From Allgaiera indica (GTDB lineage Bacteria > Pseudomonadota > Alphaproteobacteria > Rhodobacterales > Rhodobacteraceae), in assembly GCF_900106675.1 (NCBI RefSeq), contig NZ_FNOB01000007.1:1-64000 (forward strand): DNA of 64,000 nt, in the 5' to 3' direction. The stretch's first letter is position 1. Each line of letters opens with the position of its first letter. A program made the translations under genes and the position numbers. Below the pieces are notes generated by a model. It saw only the letters and a list, made by a program, of their open reading frames with translations. It did no database searches and was not told the origin of the DNA. Of the stretch, positions 1 through 8,293 are shown piece by piece.

Positions 1-192
1 ATATTCCAGATAGCGCAGCCCGCCGTGGAACAGCTTGGTCGATTTCGACGAGGTCGCCTGGGCAAGATCGTCCTGCTCGGCCAGGCACACGCTCAACCCC
101 CGGCCCGACGCATCCCGCGCGATCCCGCAGCCGTTGATCCCGCCGCCGATCACGAAAATGTCGAACACCGTGTTGAATCGAGCGTCCCGCAT
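1..192 (-). CDS. glpD: Glycerol-3-phosphate dehydrogenase, N-terminal part (cut by window edge)
   Basis: The first 64 codons of a minus-strand gene that runs off the left edge. The N-terminus has an FAD-binding Rossmann motif ([15 protein letters not shown], residues 14-28), followed by the GlpD signature [19 protein letters not shown]. This identifies the aerobic, membrane-associated sn-glycerol-3-phosphate dehydrogenase, which oxidises glycerol 3-phosphate to dihydroxyacetone phosphate and feeds electrons to quinone. I chose the ATG at 192. A GGGGGAGG stretch lies about 12 bases upstream, rather far for a ribosome binding site. The rest of the gene and any glp operon partners lie outside the window. 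Confidence 0.9.
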   Translation of the reverse strand, partial: MRDARFNTVFDIFVIGGGINGCGIARDASGRGLSVCLAEQDDLAQATSSKSTKLFHGGLRYLEY

Positions 193-199
193 CGTTCGA

Positions 200-280
200 A
201 CGAGCCTCCCCCGAGCGCATCGGACGACAAAACTGCGCGGTATGTCAAGTTTTGTGTTCGTTTCTGTTCGGTTGTTGGCA
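200..280 (-). promoter_or_regulatory. Putative glpD promoter/operator region
   Basis: On the minus strand upstream of glpD there is a TTGACA hexamer (bases 243-248), but no convincing -10 at normal spacing. Just upstream lie two direct CGAACA repeats (255-260 and 265-270) spaced 10 bases apart. Such repeats resemble DeoR-family GlpR operators, so regulation by a GlpR-type repressor is an inference. The rest of the 193-473 gap shows nothing else recognisable. Confidence 0.3.
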
Positions 281-473
281 AGTCCGCTGAATTTACGGTA
301 AAAATTGATCACGTACGCGATATAAGCGAAACCGCATAACGCACAAAAATGTGCTTATGATTGGTTTGCGTGACGTTTTGGTGGCGTGACGGGGGAGGGA
401 ATCGGCGCGCTGCGGTCCGAGTGCGATGGAGGCGGGCGGGTGCCGCGCCGATGTCGCGCCGTCAGGGCGAGGG

Positions 474-980
474 TCAGGAACCGGTCGGCGGGGATTTCTT
501 GCCGGGGTGGATGTCGCCCATCGTCAGAACGGGCGAGGCGTCGATGGTCTCGGCGTTCAGCATCCCCGCGACGCGCTCCAGCGAAGACACCAGTTGTGCC
601 TGCTCCCAATCCGCCAGGCGGACGAAGGCGCGCACATAGCGTTGCTGCAGCGCGTCGGGGGCCTCGGTCATGGTGCGATGTCCGTCCGGGGTGATCACCA
701 CATCCGTCTGGCGCCGGTCGATCTTTGATGGCAGCCGCGTCACCAGCCCGCGCGCCACCAGCTTGTCGACCAGGGAGGTGACGGTCGCCTGGCTTACCCC
801 CATCTCGCGTGCCAGCGTCTTCGGTGTGGCGCTGTCGCGGCCATTGACGATCTGCAGCACGCGCAGCTGCGCCGGCGTCAGCCCCGCCGCCTGGGCCAGG
901 TCGCGGGCATAAAGCTCGGTCGCGCGCAGGATTCTGCGCAACGCGATCAGGCTGTCGTCCAGGCGATTTTCGGTGCTCAT
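474..980 (-). CDS. ectR: MarR-family transcriptional regulator, EctR-type
   Basis: A 168-residue MarR-family winged-helix protein. The helix-turn-helix is around TPKTLAREMGVSQATVTSLV, followed by the beta-wing residues DRRQTDVVITPDG. It is transcribed divergently from ectA. A MarR-type gene divergent to ectABC is the arrangement of EctR, the repressor of ectoine synthesis first described in methylotrophs. The start at 980 (MSTENRLDD) aligns better with the family than an in-frame ATG 12 codons upstream. The ligand or salt signal cannot be read from sequence. The assignment rests on family plus position. Confidence 0.85.
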   Translation of the reverse strand: MSTENRLDDSLIALRRILRATELYARDLAQAAGLTPAQLRVLQIVNGRDSATPKTLAREMGVSQATVTSLVDKLVARGLVTRLPSKIDRRQTDVVITPDGHRTMTEAPDALQQRYVRAFVRLADWEQAQLVSSLERVAGMLNAETIDASPVLTMGDIHPGKKSPPTGS

Positions 981-1229
981 CCCGGCAGTATCGCACGAAT
1001 GGGAAAACCCCTTCAACAGCCGGCATCAGAGTCGCGCAGAAGTTGCGATTCCCTTCTGTCGCGGGATTGAAAGTGGTTAGGCTGTCCAAGTGTTCCGCGG
1101 TCAGCCTGCTGGAATGTTTAGAATATCTTAGGGAAAAATTTAGAAAATAGGCTGAAAACAGCCAAAATATGATGCGGGGTTGAAATTTTTGATTCCGTGA
1201 AGTACTTAGGTAGCCGAACGAAACGACCT
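981..1229. promoter_or_regulatory. Divergent ectR/ectA control region
   Basis: About 250 bases between the divergent regulator and ectA. The second half is much more AT-rich than its surroundings (around 1105-1195). It contains repeated TTTAGAA/CTTAGG-type words and a small dyad GGCTG-AAAA-CAGCC at 1150-1163. This is the natural place for the osmotically controlled ect promoter and the EctR operator. I could not assign a single unambiguous operator or -35/-10 pair. Confidence 0.4.
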
Positions 1230-1775
1230 ATGAGCGCGAGCATGCCCCAAACCAGCGACACGCCCCGACCTCAGACCCTGCGCCTGCGCAAGCCGCGGCC
1301 GACGGATGGATCCGATATCTGGGCGCTGGTGAAGCGCTGCGCGCCGCTTGACGTGAATTCGATGTATTGCAACCTGGTTCAGGCCGAACATTTCCGCGAC
1401 ACCTGCGTGGTGGCGGAACGCGATGGCCGCATCGTGGGCTGGGTGTCGGGGCACATGATCCCGGCCGAGGACGCGCTGTTCGTCTGGCAGGTCGCGGTCT
1501 GCCCCAGTGCGCGTGGCCTGGGTCTGGGCAAGAAGATGCTGCTCGAATTGCTAGAGCGCGACGCCTGTGACGGCGCCAGCGCGCTGAAGACCACGATCAC
1601 TGCGGACAACGCCGCCTCCTGGTCGCTGTTTCGCAGCCTCACCCGCGCGATCGGTGGCGCACTGGACGAGGCGCCGCATTTCGAAAGCGACCGCCATTTC
1701 GACGGTCGTCACGACACCGAACACATGGTGACCATCGCGTTGCCAGAGACCGGAGCGGTCGCGCGCGCCGCATGA
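1230..1775 (+). CDS. ectA: L-2,4-diaminobutyric acid acetyltransferase
   Basis: EctA acetylates diaminobutyrate with acetyl-CoA to give N-gamma-acetyldiaminobutyrate, the second step of cytoplasmic ectoine synthesis. The protein (about 181 residues from this start) is a GNAT enzyme. Its acetyl-CoA motif ARGLGLGKKM lies at about residues 94-103, and the family-typical LDVNSMYCN stretch is near residues 40-48. In-frame alternatives are GTG 1197 and ATG 1242. None has a strong ribosome binding site, so the exact start is uncertain. It is first in the operon ectA-ectB-ectC-ask. Confidence 0.93.
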   Translation: MSASMPQTSDTPRPQTLRLRKPRPTDGSDIWALVKRCAPLDVNSMYCNLVQAEHFRDTCVVAERDGRIVGWVSGHMIPAEDALFVWQVAVCPSARGLGLGKKMLLELLERDACDGASALKTTITADNAASWSLFRSLTRAIGGALDEAPHFESDRHFDGRHDTEHMVTIALPETGAVARAA

Positions 1776-1834
1776 TCGACCGGCCCCCCGCCGCCCCCCC
1801 CCCGGAAAGCAGCTTTCCCCTGAAAGGACGTCTC

Positions 1835-3124
1835 ATGCCCAAGGACGTGATTCCCAACGATATTTTCGAGCAGCGCGAAAGCGCTGCGCGGTCATACTGC
1901 CGCAGCATGCCCGAGCGTTTCACCCAGGCCCGCGGCTCCGAATTGCAAGGCAGCGACGGACGCAGCTGGATCGATTTCCTGGCCGGATGCTCGTCGCTGA
2001 ACTACGGCCATAACGATCCCGACATGAAGGCCGCTCTGGTCGAGCATATCGCCGGCGACGGCATCGCCCATGGGCTGGATCTGCACACCGATGTGAAGGC
2101 CGACCTGCTGGAGGCGCTCGATCGCCACATCCTGGGGCCGCGCGGCATGGATCACAAGGTGATGTTCACCGGCCCGACCGGCGCCAACGCGGTCGAGGCG
2201 GCGATGAAGATCGCCCGCAAGGTCACCGGCCGCACCAACATCATAGCCTTCACCAACGGCTTCCACGGCGTCACGCTGGGTGCGCTGGCGGCCACCGGCA
2301 ACGGCTATCACCGCGGCGGGGCGGGGACCACGCTGAACGGTGTGACGCGGATGCCCTATGACGGCTTCATGGGGCGCGATTGCGATACCACGCGGTTCCT
2401 GGAGGCGATGCTTGCCGATCGCTCCAGCGGCGTCGACGCGCCCGCCGCGATCATCCTCGAGACAGTGCAGGGCGAGGGCGGGCTGAACGCCGCGCGCCCC
2501 GAATGGGTGCAACGCGTGGCCGAACTGGCGCACGAACATGGCGCATTGCTGATCGTCGACGACATCCAGGCCGGTTGCGGCCGCACCGGGCGCTTCTTCT
2601 CGTTCGAGGAGATGGGCGTGATGCCCGATATCGTGACGATGGCGAAATCCATCTCGGGGTTCGGGCTGCCGATGGCGCTGGTGCTGGTGAAGCCGGAATA
2701 CGACGTCTTCGGCCCGGCCGAGCATAACGGCACCTTCCGCGGCAATACCCATGCCTTCGTCACCGCCCGCGTCGCGATCGAGAAATTCTGGGCCGACGGC
2801 AAGTTTCAGAAAAAGCTGGAAGAGAAGGCCGAGCTGATCGGCGGCGCGCTGTCGAACATCGCGAAGATGGTGCCCGAAGCGAAGCTGAAGGGCCGCGGAC
2901 TGATGCAGGGGGTCGACGTGGGCGCGGGCGCGCTGGCCGCGGACATCTGCGCGCGCGCCTTCCAGAAGGGCCTTGTGATCGAGACCTCGGGCAGCGAGGA
3001 TCAGGTCGTCAAGGTCCTTGCGCCGCTGACCACGCCAGAGGCCACCTTCCGCAAGGGTTTTGACATCCTGCGCGATGCCACGCGCGAAGCCCTGGCCAAT
3101 CAGGCCCAGATTGCTGCGGAGTAA
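1835..3124 (+). CDS. ectB: Diaminobutyrate--2-oxoglutarate transaminase
   Basis: EctB transfers an amino group from glutamate to L-aspartate semialdehyde, making 2,4-diaminobutyrate, the first committed step to ectoine. The 429-residue protein is a class III PLP aminotransferase. It has the cofactor-phosphate loop TGPTGANAVEAA (112-123), the DDIQAGCGRTG block (242-252) and the PLP lysine in MAKSISG (Lys271). Its length is normal for the family. The ATG at 1835 follows an AAAGGACG ribosome binding site at 1823. The frame stays open upstream to 1772, but that segment is proline-rich and not EctB-like. Confidence 0.95.
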   Translation: MPKDVIPNDIFEQRESAARSYCRSMPERFTQARGSELQGSDGRSWIDFLAGCSSLNYGHNDPDMKAALVEHIAGDGIAHGLDLHTDVKADLLEALDRHILGPRGMDHKVMFTGPTGANAVEAAMKIARKVTGRTNIIAFTNGFHGVTLGALAATGNGYHRGGAGTTLNGVTRMPYDGFMGRDCDTTRFLEAMLADRSSGVDAPAAIILETVQGEGGLNAARPEWVQRVAELAHEHGALLIVDDIQAGCGRTGRFFSFEEMGVMPDIVTMAKSISGFGLPMALVLVKPEYDVFGPAEHNGTFRGNTHAFVTARVAIEKFWADGKFQKKLEEKAELIGGALSNIAKMVPEAKLKGRGLMQGVDVGAGALAADICARAFQKGLVIETSGSEDQVVKVLAPLTTPEATFRKGFDILRDATREALANQAQIAAE

Positions 3125-3128
3125 GCCC

Positions 3129-3527
3129 ATGATTGTACGCGATTTCAACAAGATCATCGAGAATGAGCGCGGCCGTGTCGTCAGCGATGCACACTGGAGC
3201 TCGGTGCGCATGCTGCTGGCCGAGGACGGGATGGGCTTTTCCTTCCACGTCACCTTCCTCGAGGCCGGATCCGAGCATACCTTCCACTACAAGCACCATT
3301 ATGAGAGCGTCTACTGCATGCAGGGCAAGGGCTCGATCACCGATCTGGCCACCGGCGAGACGCATGAGATCAAGCCCGGCGTGATGTATGCGCTGGACCA
3401 GCATGACCGCCACACCGTGCGCGCCGAGGAAGAACTGGTGATGGCGTGCTGCTTCAACCCGCCGGTCACCGGCACCGAGGTGCACCGCGAAGACGGCTCT
3501 TACGCGCCTGCGGTAGAAAACGCCTGA
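3129..3527 (+). CDS. ectC: Ectoine synthase
   Basis: EctC closes N-gamma-acetyldiaminobutyrate to ectoine. The 132-residue cupin has Glu59, Tyr87 and His95. Their spacing (28 and 8) equals that of the iron-binding Glu/Tyr/His triad known for the family. The start MIVRDFNKIIEN is the canonical EctC N-terminus and begins 4 bases after the ectB stop. No ectD hydroxylase follows, so this operon makes ectoine but shows no local route to 5-hydroxyectoine. Confidence 0.96.
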   Translation: MIVRDFNKIIENERGRVVSDAHWSSVRMLLAEDGMGFSFHVTFLEAGSEHTFHYKHHYESVYCMQGKGSITDLATGETHEIKPGVMYALDQHDRHTVRAEEELVMACCFNPPVTGTEVHREDGSYAPAVENA

Positions 3528-3530
3528 ACC

Positions 3531-4958
3531 ATGGCCCATACAGTCGAAAAGATCGGCGGGACCTCGATGTCGCGCATCGACGAATTGCGCGACACGCTGA
3601 TCCTGGGGGGGCGGACGGGCGCTGACGTCTATGGCCGGATCTTCGTGGTGTCGGCCTTCGGCGGGATCACTAACCTATTGCTGGAGCATAAGAAAACCGG
3701 AGAGCCGGGCGTCTTCGCCGCTTTTGCCGGTGCCGGTGCCGGCGGCGATCACCAGTGGCACGACCGGCTGGACCGCGTGGCCGAGGCGATGACCGAGGCG
3801 CATCACCGCGCGCTCGACCATGCCGGTGATATCGAACAGGCCGACGCCTTCCTGCGCGACCGCCTGCTGGGTGCGCGCAACTGCCTGATCGACTTGCAAA
3901 GACTGTGTTCCTACGGCCATTTCCGCCTGTCGGAACATATGGCCCAGACCCGCGAATTGCTGTCGGGCCTGGGCGAGGCCCATTCGGCCTTTGTCACCAC
4001 GCTGCTGTTGCAACGCGCCGGGGTGAATGCGCGCTTCGTCGATCTCTCGGGCTGGCAGGATCAGGGCGAGGTCGGCCTCGACGACCGTATCCTTCAGGCG
4101 ATGGAGGGCATCGACCCGGCGGCCGAGATGCCGATCGTCACCGGCTACGCGCAATGCGCCGAAGGGTTGATGCGCGAATATGATCGGGGCTATTCCGAGG
4201 TCACCTTCTCGCGGCTGGCGGCGCTGACCGGCGCGCGCGAGGCGATCATCCACAAGGAATTTCACCTCTCCTCGGCCGATCCGGCGCTGGTGGGTCAGCA
4301 TGCGGTGCGCAAGCTGGAGCGCACCAATTATGACGTGGCCGACCAGCTGTCGAACCTCGGGATGGAGGCGATCCACCCCAAGGCCGCCAAGACCCTGCGC
4401 CAGGCCTGCGTGCCCTTGCGCGTGACCAACGCCTTCGAGCCCGACGACCCGGGCACCTTGATCGACGACAGCCCGCCCGAGGCGCCGGCGGTCGAGATCG
4501 TGACCGGGCTGGATCTTTATGCGCTGGAATTGTTCGAACAGGACATGGTGGGGGTGAAGGGCTATGACGCGGCGATCCTCGATGTGCTGACGCGGCACGC
4601 GGTGCGGATCGTGTCGAAAGTGTCGAATGCCAACACGATCACCCACTACGTGGACGTCTCGCTGAAGATCCTGCGCCGGGTCGAGAAGGATCTGGAAGCA
4701 CTTTACCCCTCGGCCCAGATCAGTTCGCGCGCGGTGTCGATGGCTTCCGTCGTAGGGCGCGATCTGTCCGGGCTATCGGCCCTGACGCGCGGGCTGCAGG
4801 CGATCGCCGGCGCCGGGGCCGAGGCGATCGGTGCCAGCCAGGGGCCGCGCAACGTGGACGTGCAGTTCATCGTCGACCGCGAGGCCCTGCGCACGGTGAT
4901 CATCGCGCTGCACCGGGCGCTGGTGGAACAGCCGCGCGTGGCGCTGAAGGCGGCCTGA
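3531..4958 (+). CDS. ask: Aspartate kinase, ectoine-operon type
   Basis: A 475-residue aspartokinase located 3 bases after ectC. It phosphorylates aspartate, the entry to aspartate semialdehyde used by EctB. The N-terminal kinase motif KIGGTS is at residues 7-12, and a C-terminal ACT-like region contains VRIVSKVSNANT. An ectoine-dedicated aspartokinase (Ask_Ect) at the end of ectABC is known to be less sensitive to feedback by lysine and threonine. That property is inherited here by inference only. It completes a self-contained aspartate-to-ectoine module. Confidence 0.93.
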   Translation: MAHTVEKIGGTSMSRIDELRDTLILGGRTGADVYGRIFVVSAFGGITNLLLEHKKTGEPGVFAAFAGAGAGGDHQWHDRLDRVAEAMTEAHHRALDHAGDIEQADAFLRDRLLGARNCLIDLQRLCSYGHFRLSEHMAQTRELLSGLGEAHSAFVTTLLLQRAGVNARFVDLSGWQDQGEVGLDDRILQAMEGIDPAAEMPIVTGYAQCAEGLMREYDRGYSEVTFSRLAALTGAREAIIHKEFHLSSADPALVGQHAVRKLERTNYDVADQLSNLGMEAIHPKAAKTLRQACVPLRVTNAFEPDDPGTLIDDSPPEAPAVEIVTGLDLYALELFEQDMVGVKGYDAAILDVLTRHAVRIVSKVSNANTITHYVDVSLKILRRVEKDLEALYPSAQISSRAVSMASVVGRDLSGLSALTRGLQAIAGAGAEAIGASQGPRNVDVQFIVDREALRTVIIALHRALVEQPRVALKAA

Positions 4959-4969
4959 GCGCCGGGGCT

Positions 4970-5320
4970 CTTGCCTGCGCCGGTGGCCCTGGGGGGGCGC
5001 GCGGGGGGGGCAGCCCTTGGCCTTTTCCCCGCCCGGCCCGAATTCGGCCCGCACCCGCGCGCTGTCGGCGCCCAGGGCGGGCACCGGGCCGAATGTGGGC
5101 GTCTCTCCGTCCGCCGCCGCCCCGGGGGCCAGCAGGCGGATCCGCCCGCCGGGCGTGTCGGCCTCTGTCAGGCGCAACTGCGGATGGCGCGCCAGATCGC
5201 CGAGCGTGCTGACCCGACCGCAGGCGATGCCGGCGGCGCGCAGCCGTTCCAGAAGTGCCGCGGACAATGGCGTCAAGCGACTTGCAGTGGCGCACGCGGT
5301 CGGTGTTGGTGGCGAAGCGC
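4970..5320 (-). pseudogene. CaiB/BaiF-family CoA-transferase, C-terminal fragment
   Basis: Minus-strand coding remnants read RFATNTDRVRHCKSLD and then, in another frame, LLERLRAAGIACGRVSTL and LRLTEADTPGGRIRLL. These are the C-terminal part of a family III CoA-transferase. The frame changes near 5270, where about 30 bases seem missing, and the end dissolves into a G-run near 5000. The N-terminal part of the same gene lies at 8285-9103. The two halves are separated by the IS block, and the flanking 9-base repeat joins them in register at RFA. Confidence 0.8.
5312..5320. repeat. Left copy of 9-bp direct repeat flanking the IS3-family element
   Basis: The sequence GCGAAGCGC lies immediately outside the element end TGCTCT. 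An identical copy sits at 8285-8293, immediately outside the other end AGAGCA. Keeping only one copy restores a continuous CoA-transferase reading (DARFATN), so this is the probable target duplication. Confidence 0.7.
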
Positions 5321-5402
5321 TGCTCTGCCCCCGTGAGAACTGGACCGCCTGAAGCTGGAGTTTTCCGTTACGTTTTCCTGGCTGGGAAAGGAGCGGATTT
5401 GC

Positions 5403-5770
5403 ATGAAGGTATCGAAGTTCACGGATGAGCGAGGGACCGTGGCCCCAGTGGGGCCGCGCAAGCCTGAGTGAACAGAAGGCGTTTATCCTGAAGCAGGGCG
5501 AGGAAGGCACGCCGGTTGCGGAGATCTGCCGCAGTTGAAGCGTTAAGCGATTGATCCGGTGGATCAATCGTAGCGCACAAAATCGTAGCGCACAACGGGA
5601 TCAGCCAGTCGACCTATTTCAGCTGGAAGAAGCGGTATGGCGGGTTGCTGCCTGACGAGACGCGGCGATTGAAGGCGCTCGAGGATGAGAATGCGCGGCT
5701 GAAGAAGATCGCCCCGGACCTGCCGCTCGACCGGGAGATGTTGCAGGAAGTCATTCGCCGAAAGCTCTGA
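5403..5770 (+). pseudogene. IS3-family transposase OrfA, degenerate
   Basis: It begins with MKVSKFTDE, the usual OrfA start. It is interrupted around 5430-5470, resumes as KAFILKQGEEGTPVAEICR, and breaks again at 5537-5600. It finishes in frame as STYFSWKKRYGGLLPDETRR to a stop at 5768. OrfA provides the helix-turn-helix and leucine-zipper part of the transposase. Several frame breaks and a short duplicated segment (around AATCGTAGCGCACAA, 5564-5596) make it non-functional. Confidence 0.8.
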
Positions 5771-5781
5771 CGCCTCGCCGG

Positions 5782-6315
5782 ATGCGCGAGCTGGTTCGCG
5801 GGATGTGCATTGATTGGGGGGTGTCGATCCGCGGGGCTTGTGGGGCCCTGCGGTTCGATACCTCCACGTTCCACTACAAGTTCCGCCGCACCGATCAGGC
5901 GGCCGTCGAAAGACGGATCAGAGAGATTTGCGAGACACGCGTGCGGTATGACTACCGGCGCGTCCACATCCTGCTTCGATGGGAAGGATGGACGATCAAC
6001 ATGAAGAAGACCCGCAGGGTTTACAACGAGTTGGGACTACAGCTCAGAAACAAGCATCCGAAGCGCAGGGTGAAAGCGAAGCTGCGGGAAGACCGCCAGG
6101 AAGCGGCCGGACCGAATGACGTCCGGGCCATGGATTTCGTCCACGATCAGCTCGCCACGGGCAAGAAGCTGCGCATCCTCACTATCGTCGACACCCATTC
6201 GCGGTTCTCCCCGGCGGTCGATCCCCGCTTCACCTACCGCGGCGAGGACGTCGTCCAGACCCTTGAGCGCGTGTGTGCCTGCATCGGCCACCCGAAGATC
6301 ATCCGGGTCGACAAC
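5782..6315 (+). pseudogene. IS3-family transposase OrfB, 5' part
   Basis: It encodes the N-terminal part of an IS3 OrfB integrase, including the first catalytic Asp (AMDFVHDQL) and the second (IIRVDN), where homology stops at 6315. The gene resumes at 7947 with GTEFISRDLD. Insertion of an IS110-family element at this point removed the catalytic Glu from the protein, so the transposase is inactive. The usual OrfA/OrfB frameshift expression no longer matters here. Confidence 0.85.
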
Positions 6316-7946
6316 GTCCTACGTCGGGAAGAATTTGCCGTTTTTGGCCTTGGGTCACGGGGCATCCGATTTGTCGGACACCCTGAAGATGGTTGCCCAG
6401 GCGGGCTTCGCCGTCAAGAAGTGGTCTCTCCCATAGCAAACACAGGGTCGGCCTGAGCGCGGCCCTCACCGTCCTCAAGACGAGATCCGAATTCCCAAGC
6501 GAAAGGCCCGAACATTATCTACGAGGTCAGCGGACTGCCTCCACGGCACGACAGAGAGGGGTCCTTCCGCCTGGGCTCACCCCTTCGAAGAAGGGGCGAT
6601 AAGGGGCGCCGGACTTGATCACGGCGTGAATGGTTCGGGCCATCTTGGCTGCGACAGCCGTGTAGGCCTTGCGCCTGAGATGCGGGTTGTGGCGATCCTG
6701 TGCGATATAGCGCTCGAACTTGTCTCGGAAGCTGTTGGTGCGCTGGAGCACGGCGGTCTGGCCGGCCGTCCAGAGCGTGCACCGCAGCCGGGCATTGCCA
6801 TACTTCGAGATCCGGCTCTGGCCGCGGAACATGCCGGACTGGACCGTGGCGAGATCCATGCCGCAGAACTTCAGGAACTGGCGATGGTGGGGAAAGCGGC
6901 GCAGATCCCCGGCCTCGGCCAGGATCGTCAGCGCGTTGATCGGCCCGATGCCCGGAACAGAGGTGAGCAGCCGGCAGTCAGGGTGATCGCCGAGCAGCTC
7001 GGTGGCACAGTCCTCGATCGCCTTGCGCTGGCGGATCAGGCTGCGCCCTTCGGCGAGCACCATCCGGAACATGCGCAAGGCATCGGAATCTTCCGCGACC
7101 GGCAGGCCGACCGAGCCGCGTGCGGTCTCGTAAATGTCCGAGATGAGGGCAGTTTTGGAGACCTTCCGCCCGACCACCTGCCAGGCGGCGGCGATGAAGG
7201 CCTCCTTGTCCATCGCGGCGATCAGATGCGGCGACGGGAACATCTCAAGAAAGGCCAGGAACCAGTCGCTGCGCGAGTTGCGGTGGAAACGTGTCGCCTC
7301 GGGAAAGTAGAGCGGCAGGGAGTGCCCCTGGATCCGGTGCCACAGTTCCGTCTTGGCACGCGAGACGACCTCATGCGTCTTCGACAATTCCTGAATGTCG
7401 TTGGTGCCGGCACGCAGAGGGTCCAGGAATATCTGGGTGGCCCCGATCTGCAGCCTGTGGAGGATGACCTGGGCGTCCTTCGGATCGTTCTTGTCCCAGC
7501 TGTTGTGCAGGGCTTCACGGGTCCGCGCCATCGCGATCGAGGAGACGAGCTTGAGATCGAACCCCACGGCGCCGAGCCGATACATCAGCGCCCGATGATA
7601 GTTGCCGGTGGCCTCGAAGCCTATCTGCACCGGAGAGTTGTAATCTCCGAGCAAGGCAATCAGACGGTCGATATCGTCCACGGTGTTCGTGATGGTCAAT
7701 CGCCGCCGGCGCCGCTTGCCGGGGGCGGCAATCAGCACCTCGTGGCGGTGTTTGGAAATGTCGATGCCTACCAGAACACGGGCATCCGCAGTATGCTGAA
7801 CCTTGGTCATGGCCGGTCTCCTCTGTGGTGTGGTTCCCAAAACCACCATAGAGACCCAAGCCCGGTTATGGCCGCCCGCTGCGCGATGGGAGGGCTCCGC
7901 GCGCGGCCACAACCTTCAAAAAACAGCCGGCTTCCTGATGTGCTAC
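6316..7946 (-). mobile_element. IS110-family insertion sequence
   Basis: An insertion of about 1.63 kb within IS3 orfB, with the transposase gene on the minus strand. Boundaries are inferred from where orfB homology stops (after GTCGACAAC, 6315) and resumes (GGGACC, 7947). The pentamer CTACG occurs at both junctions (6319-6323 and 7943-7947), so the exact crossover is ambiguous. There are no terminal inverted repeats or clear target duplication, as expected for the family. About 135 non-coding bases precede the gene and about 210 follow it. One of these should encode the guide (bridge) RNA. Confidence 0.75.
6527..7810 (-). CDS. IS110-family DEDD transposase
   Basis: A 427-residue recombinase. 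The N-terminal DEDD RuvC-like domain shows VGIDISKHRHEVL (Asp), IGFEATGNYH (Glu) and DKNDPKDAQ (two Asp). The C-terminal Tnp_IS116/IS110/IS902 domain shows SVPGIGPINALTI and GQSRISKYGNARLR, which carries the conserved serine. The frame is intact and full length, so the protein may still be active. I chose the ATG at 7810 (MTKVQHTADARVL). The open frame extends upstream but outside family homology. IS110 recombinases are RNA-guided, using a bridge RNA from the non-coding end. Confidence 0.92.
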   Translation of the reverse strand: MTKVQHTADARVLVGIDISKHRHEVLIAAPGKRRRRRLTITNTVDDIDRLIALLGDYNSPVQIGFEATGNYHRALMYRLGAVGFDLKLVSSIAMARTREALHNSWDKNDPKDAQVILHRLQIGATQIFLDPLRAGTNDIQELSKTHEVVSRAKTELWHRIQGHSLPLYFPEATRFHRNSRSDWFLAFLEMFPSPHLIAAMDKEAFIAAAWQVVGRKVSKTALISDIYETARGSVGLPVAEDSDALRMFRMVLAEGRSLIRQRKAIEDCATELLGDHPDCRLLTSVPGIGPINALTILAEAGDLRRFPHHRQFLKFCGMDLATVQSGMFRGQSRISKYGNARLRCTLWTAGQTAVLQRTNSFRDKFERYIAQDRHNPHLRRKAYTAVAAKMARTIHAVIKSGAPYRPFFEGVSPGGRTPLCRAVEAVR

Positions 7947-8237
7947 GGGACCGAGTTCATCTCCCGGGATCTCGATCTCTGGGCCTATGCCAACGACGTC
8001 ATTCCGGACTTCTCACGGCCCGGGAAACCGACGGACAACGGGTTCATCGAGGCATTCAACAGCAAGCTTCGGGCGGAATGTCTGAACGCTCACTGGTTCA
8101 TGAGCCTTGCCGACGCCCGCGAAAAGCTGGAGGATTGGCGCAGATACTACAACGAAGTTCGGCCCCACAGCGCGATCGGTTACAACGTCCCGATCGACAA
8201 GCATTATCCCGATGGCGTCACCAGCCCGTCATCGTGA
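7947..8237 (+). pseudogene. IS3-family transposase OrfB, 3' part
   Basis: This is the continuation of the interrupted OrfB: GTEFISRDLDLWAYAND, then PTDNGFIEAFNSKLRAE with the catalytic Glu, then RRYYNEVRPHSAIG to a stop at 8237. It is separated from its 5' half by the IS110 element. On its own it lacks the two catalytic Asp residues and any start signal. Confidence 0.87.
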
Positions 8238-8284
8238 TCAGAGCCGGGAAATTCCGGCTTCCGGCGGGCCAACGATGGAGAGCA

Positions 8285-8293
8285 GCGAAGCGC
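8285..8293. repeat. Right copy of 9-bp direct repeat flanking the IS3-family element
   Basis: GCGAAGCGC, identical to 5312-5320, starts directly after the element end AGAGCA. See the left copy. Confidence 0.7.

Larger units (their letters stand above)
5321..8284. mobile_element. IS3-family insertion sequence, itself interrupted by an IS110-family element
   Basis: The element begins TGCTCT (5321) and ends AGAGCA (8284). The inner ends also match as imperfect inverted repeats (left 5341-5369 against right 8245-8272). It carries a degenerate orfA and an orfB split in two by a second insertion of about 1.63 kb. Without that insertion the element would be about 1.33 kb, normal for an IS3-family (IS407-like) element. 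It lies inside a CoA-transferase gene and is flanked by the 9-base direct repeat. It is not autonomously functional. Confidence 0.8.
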
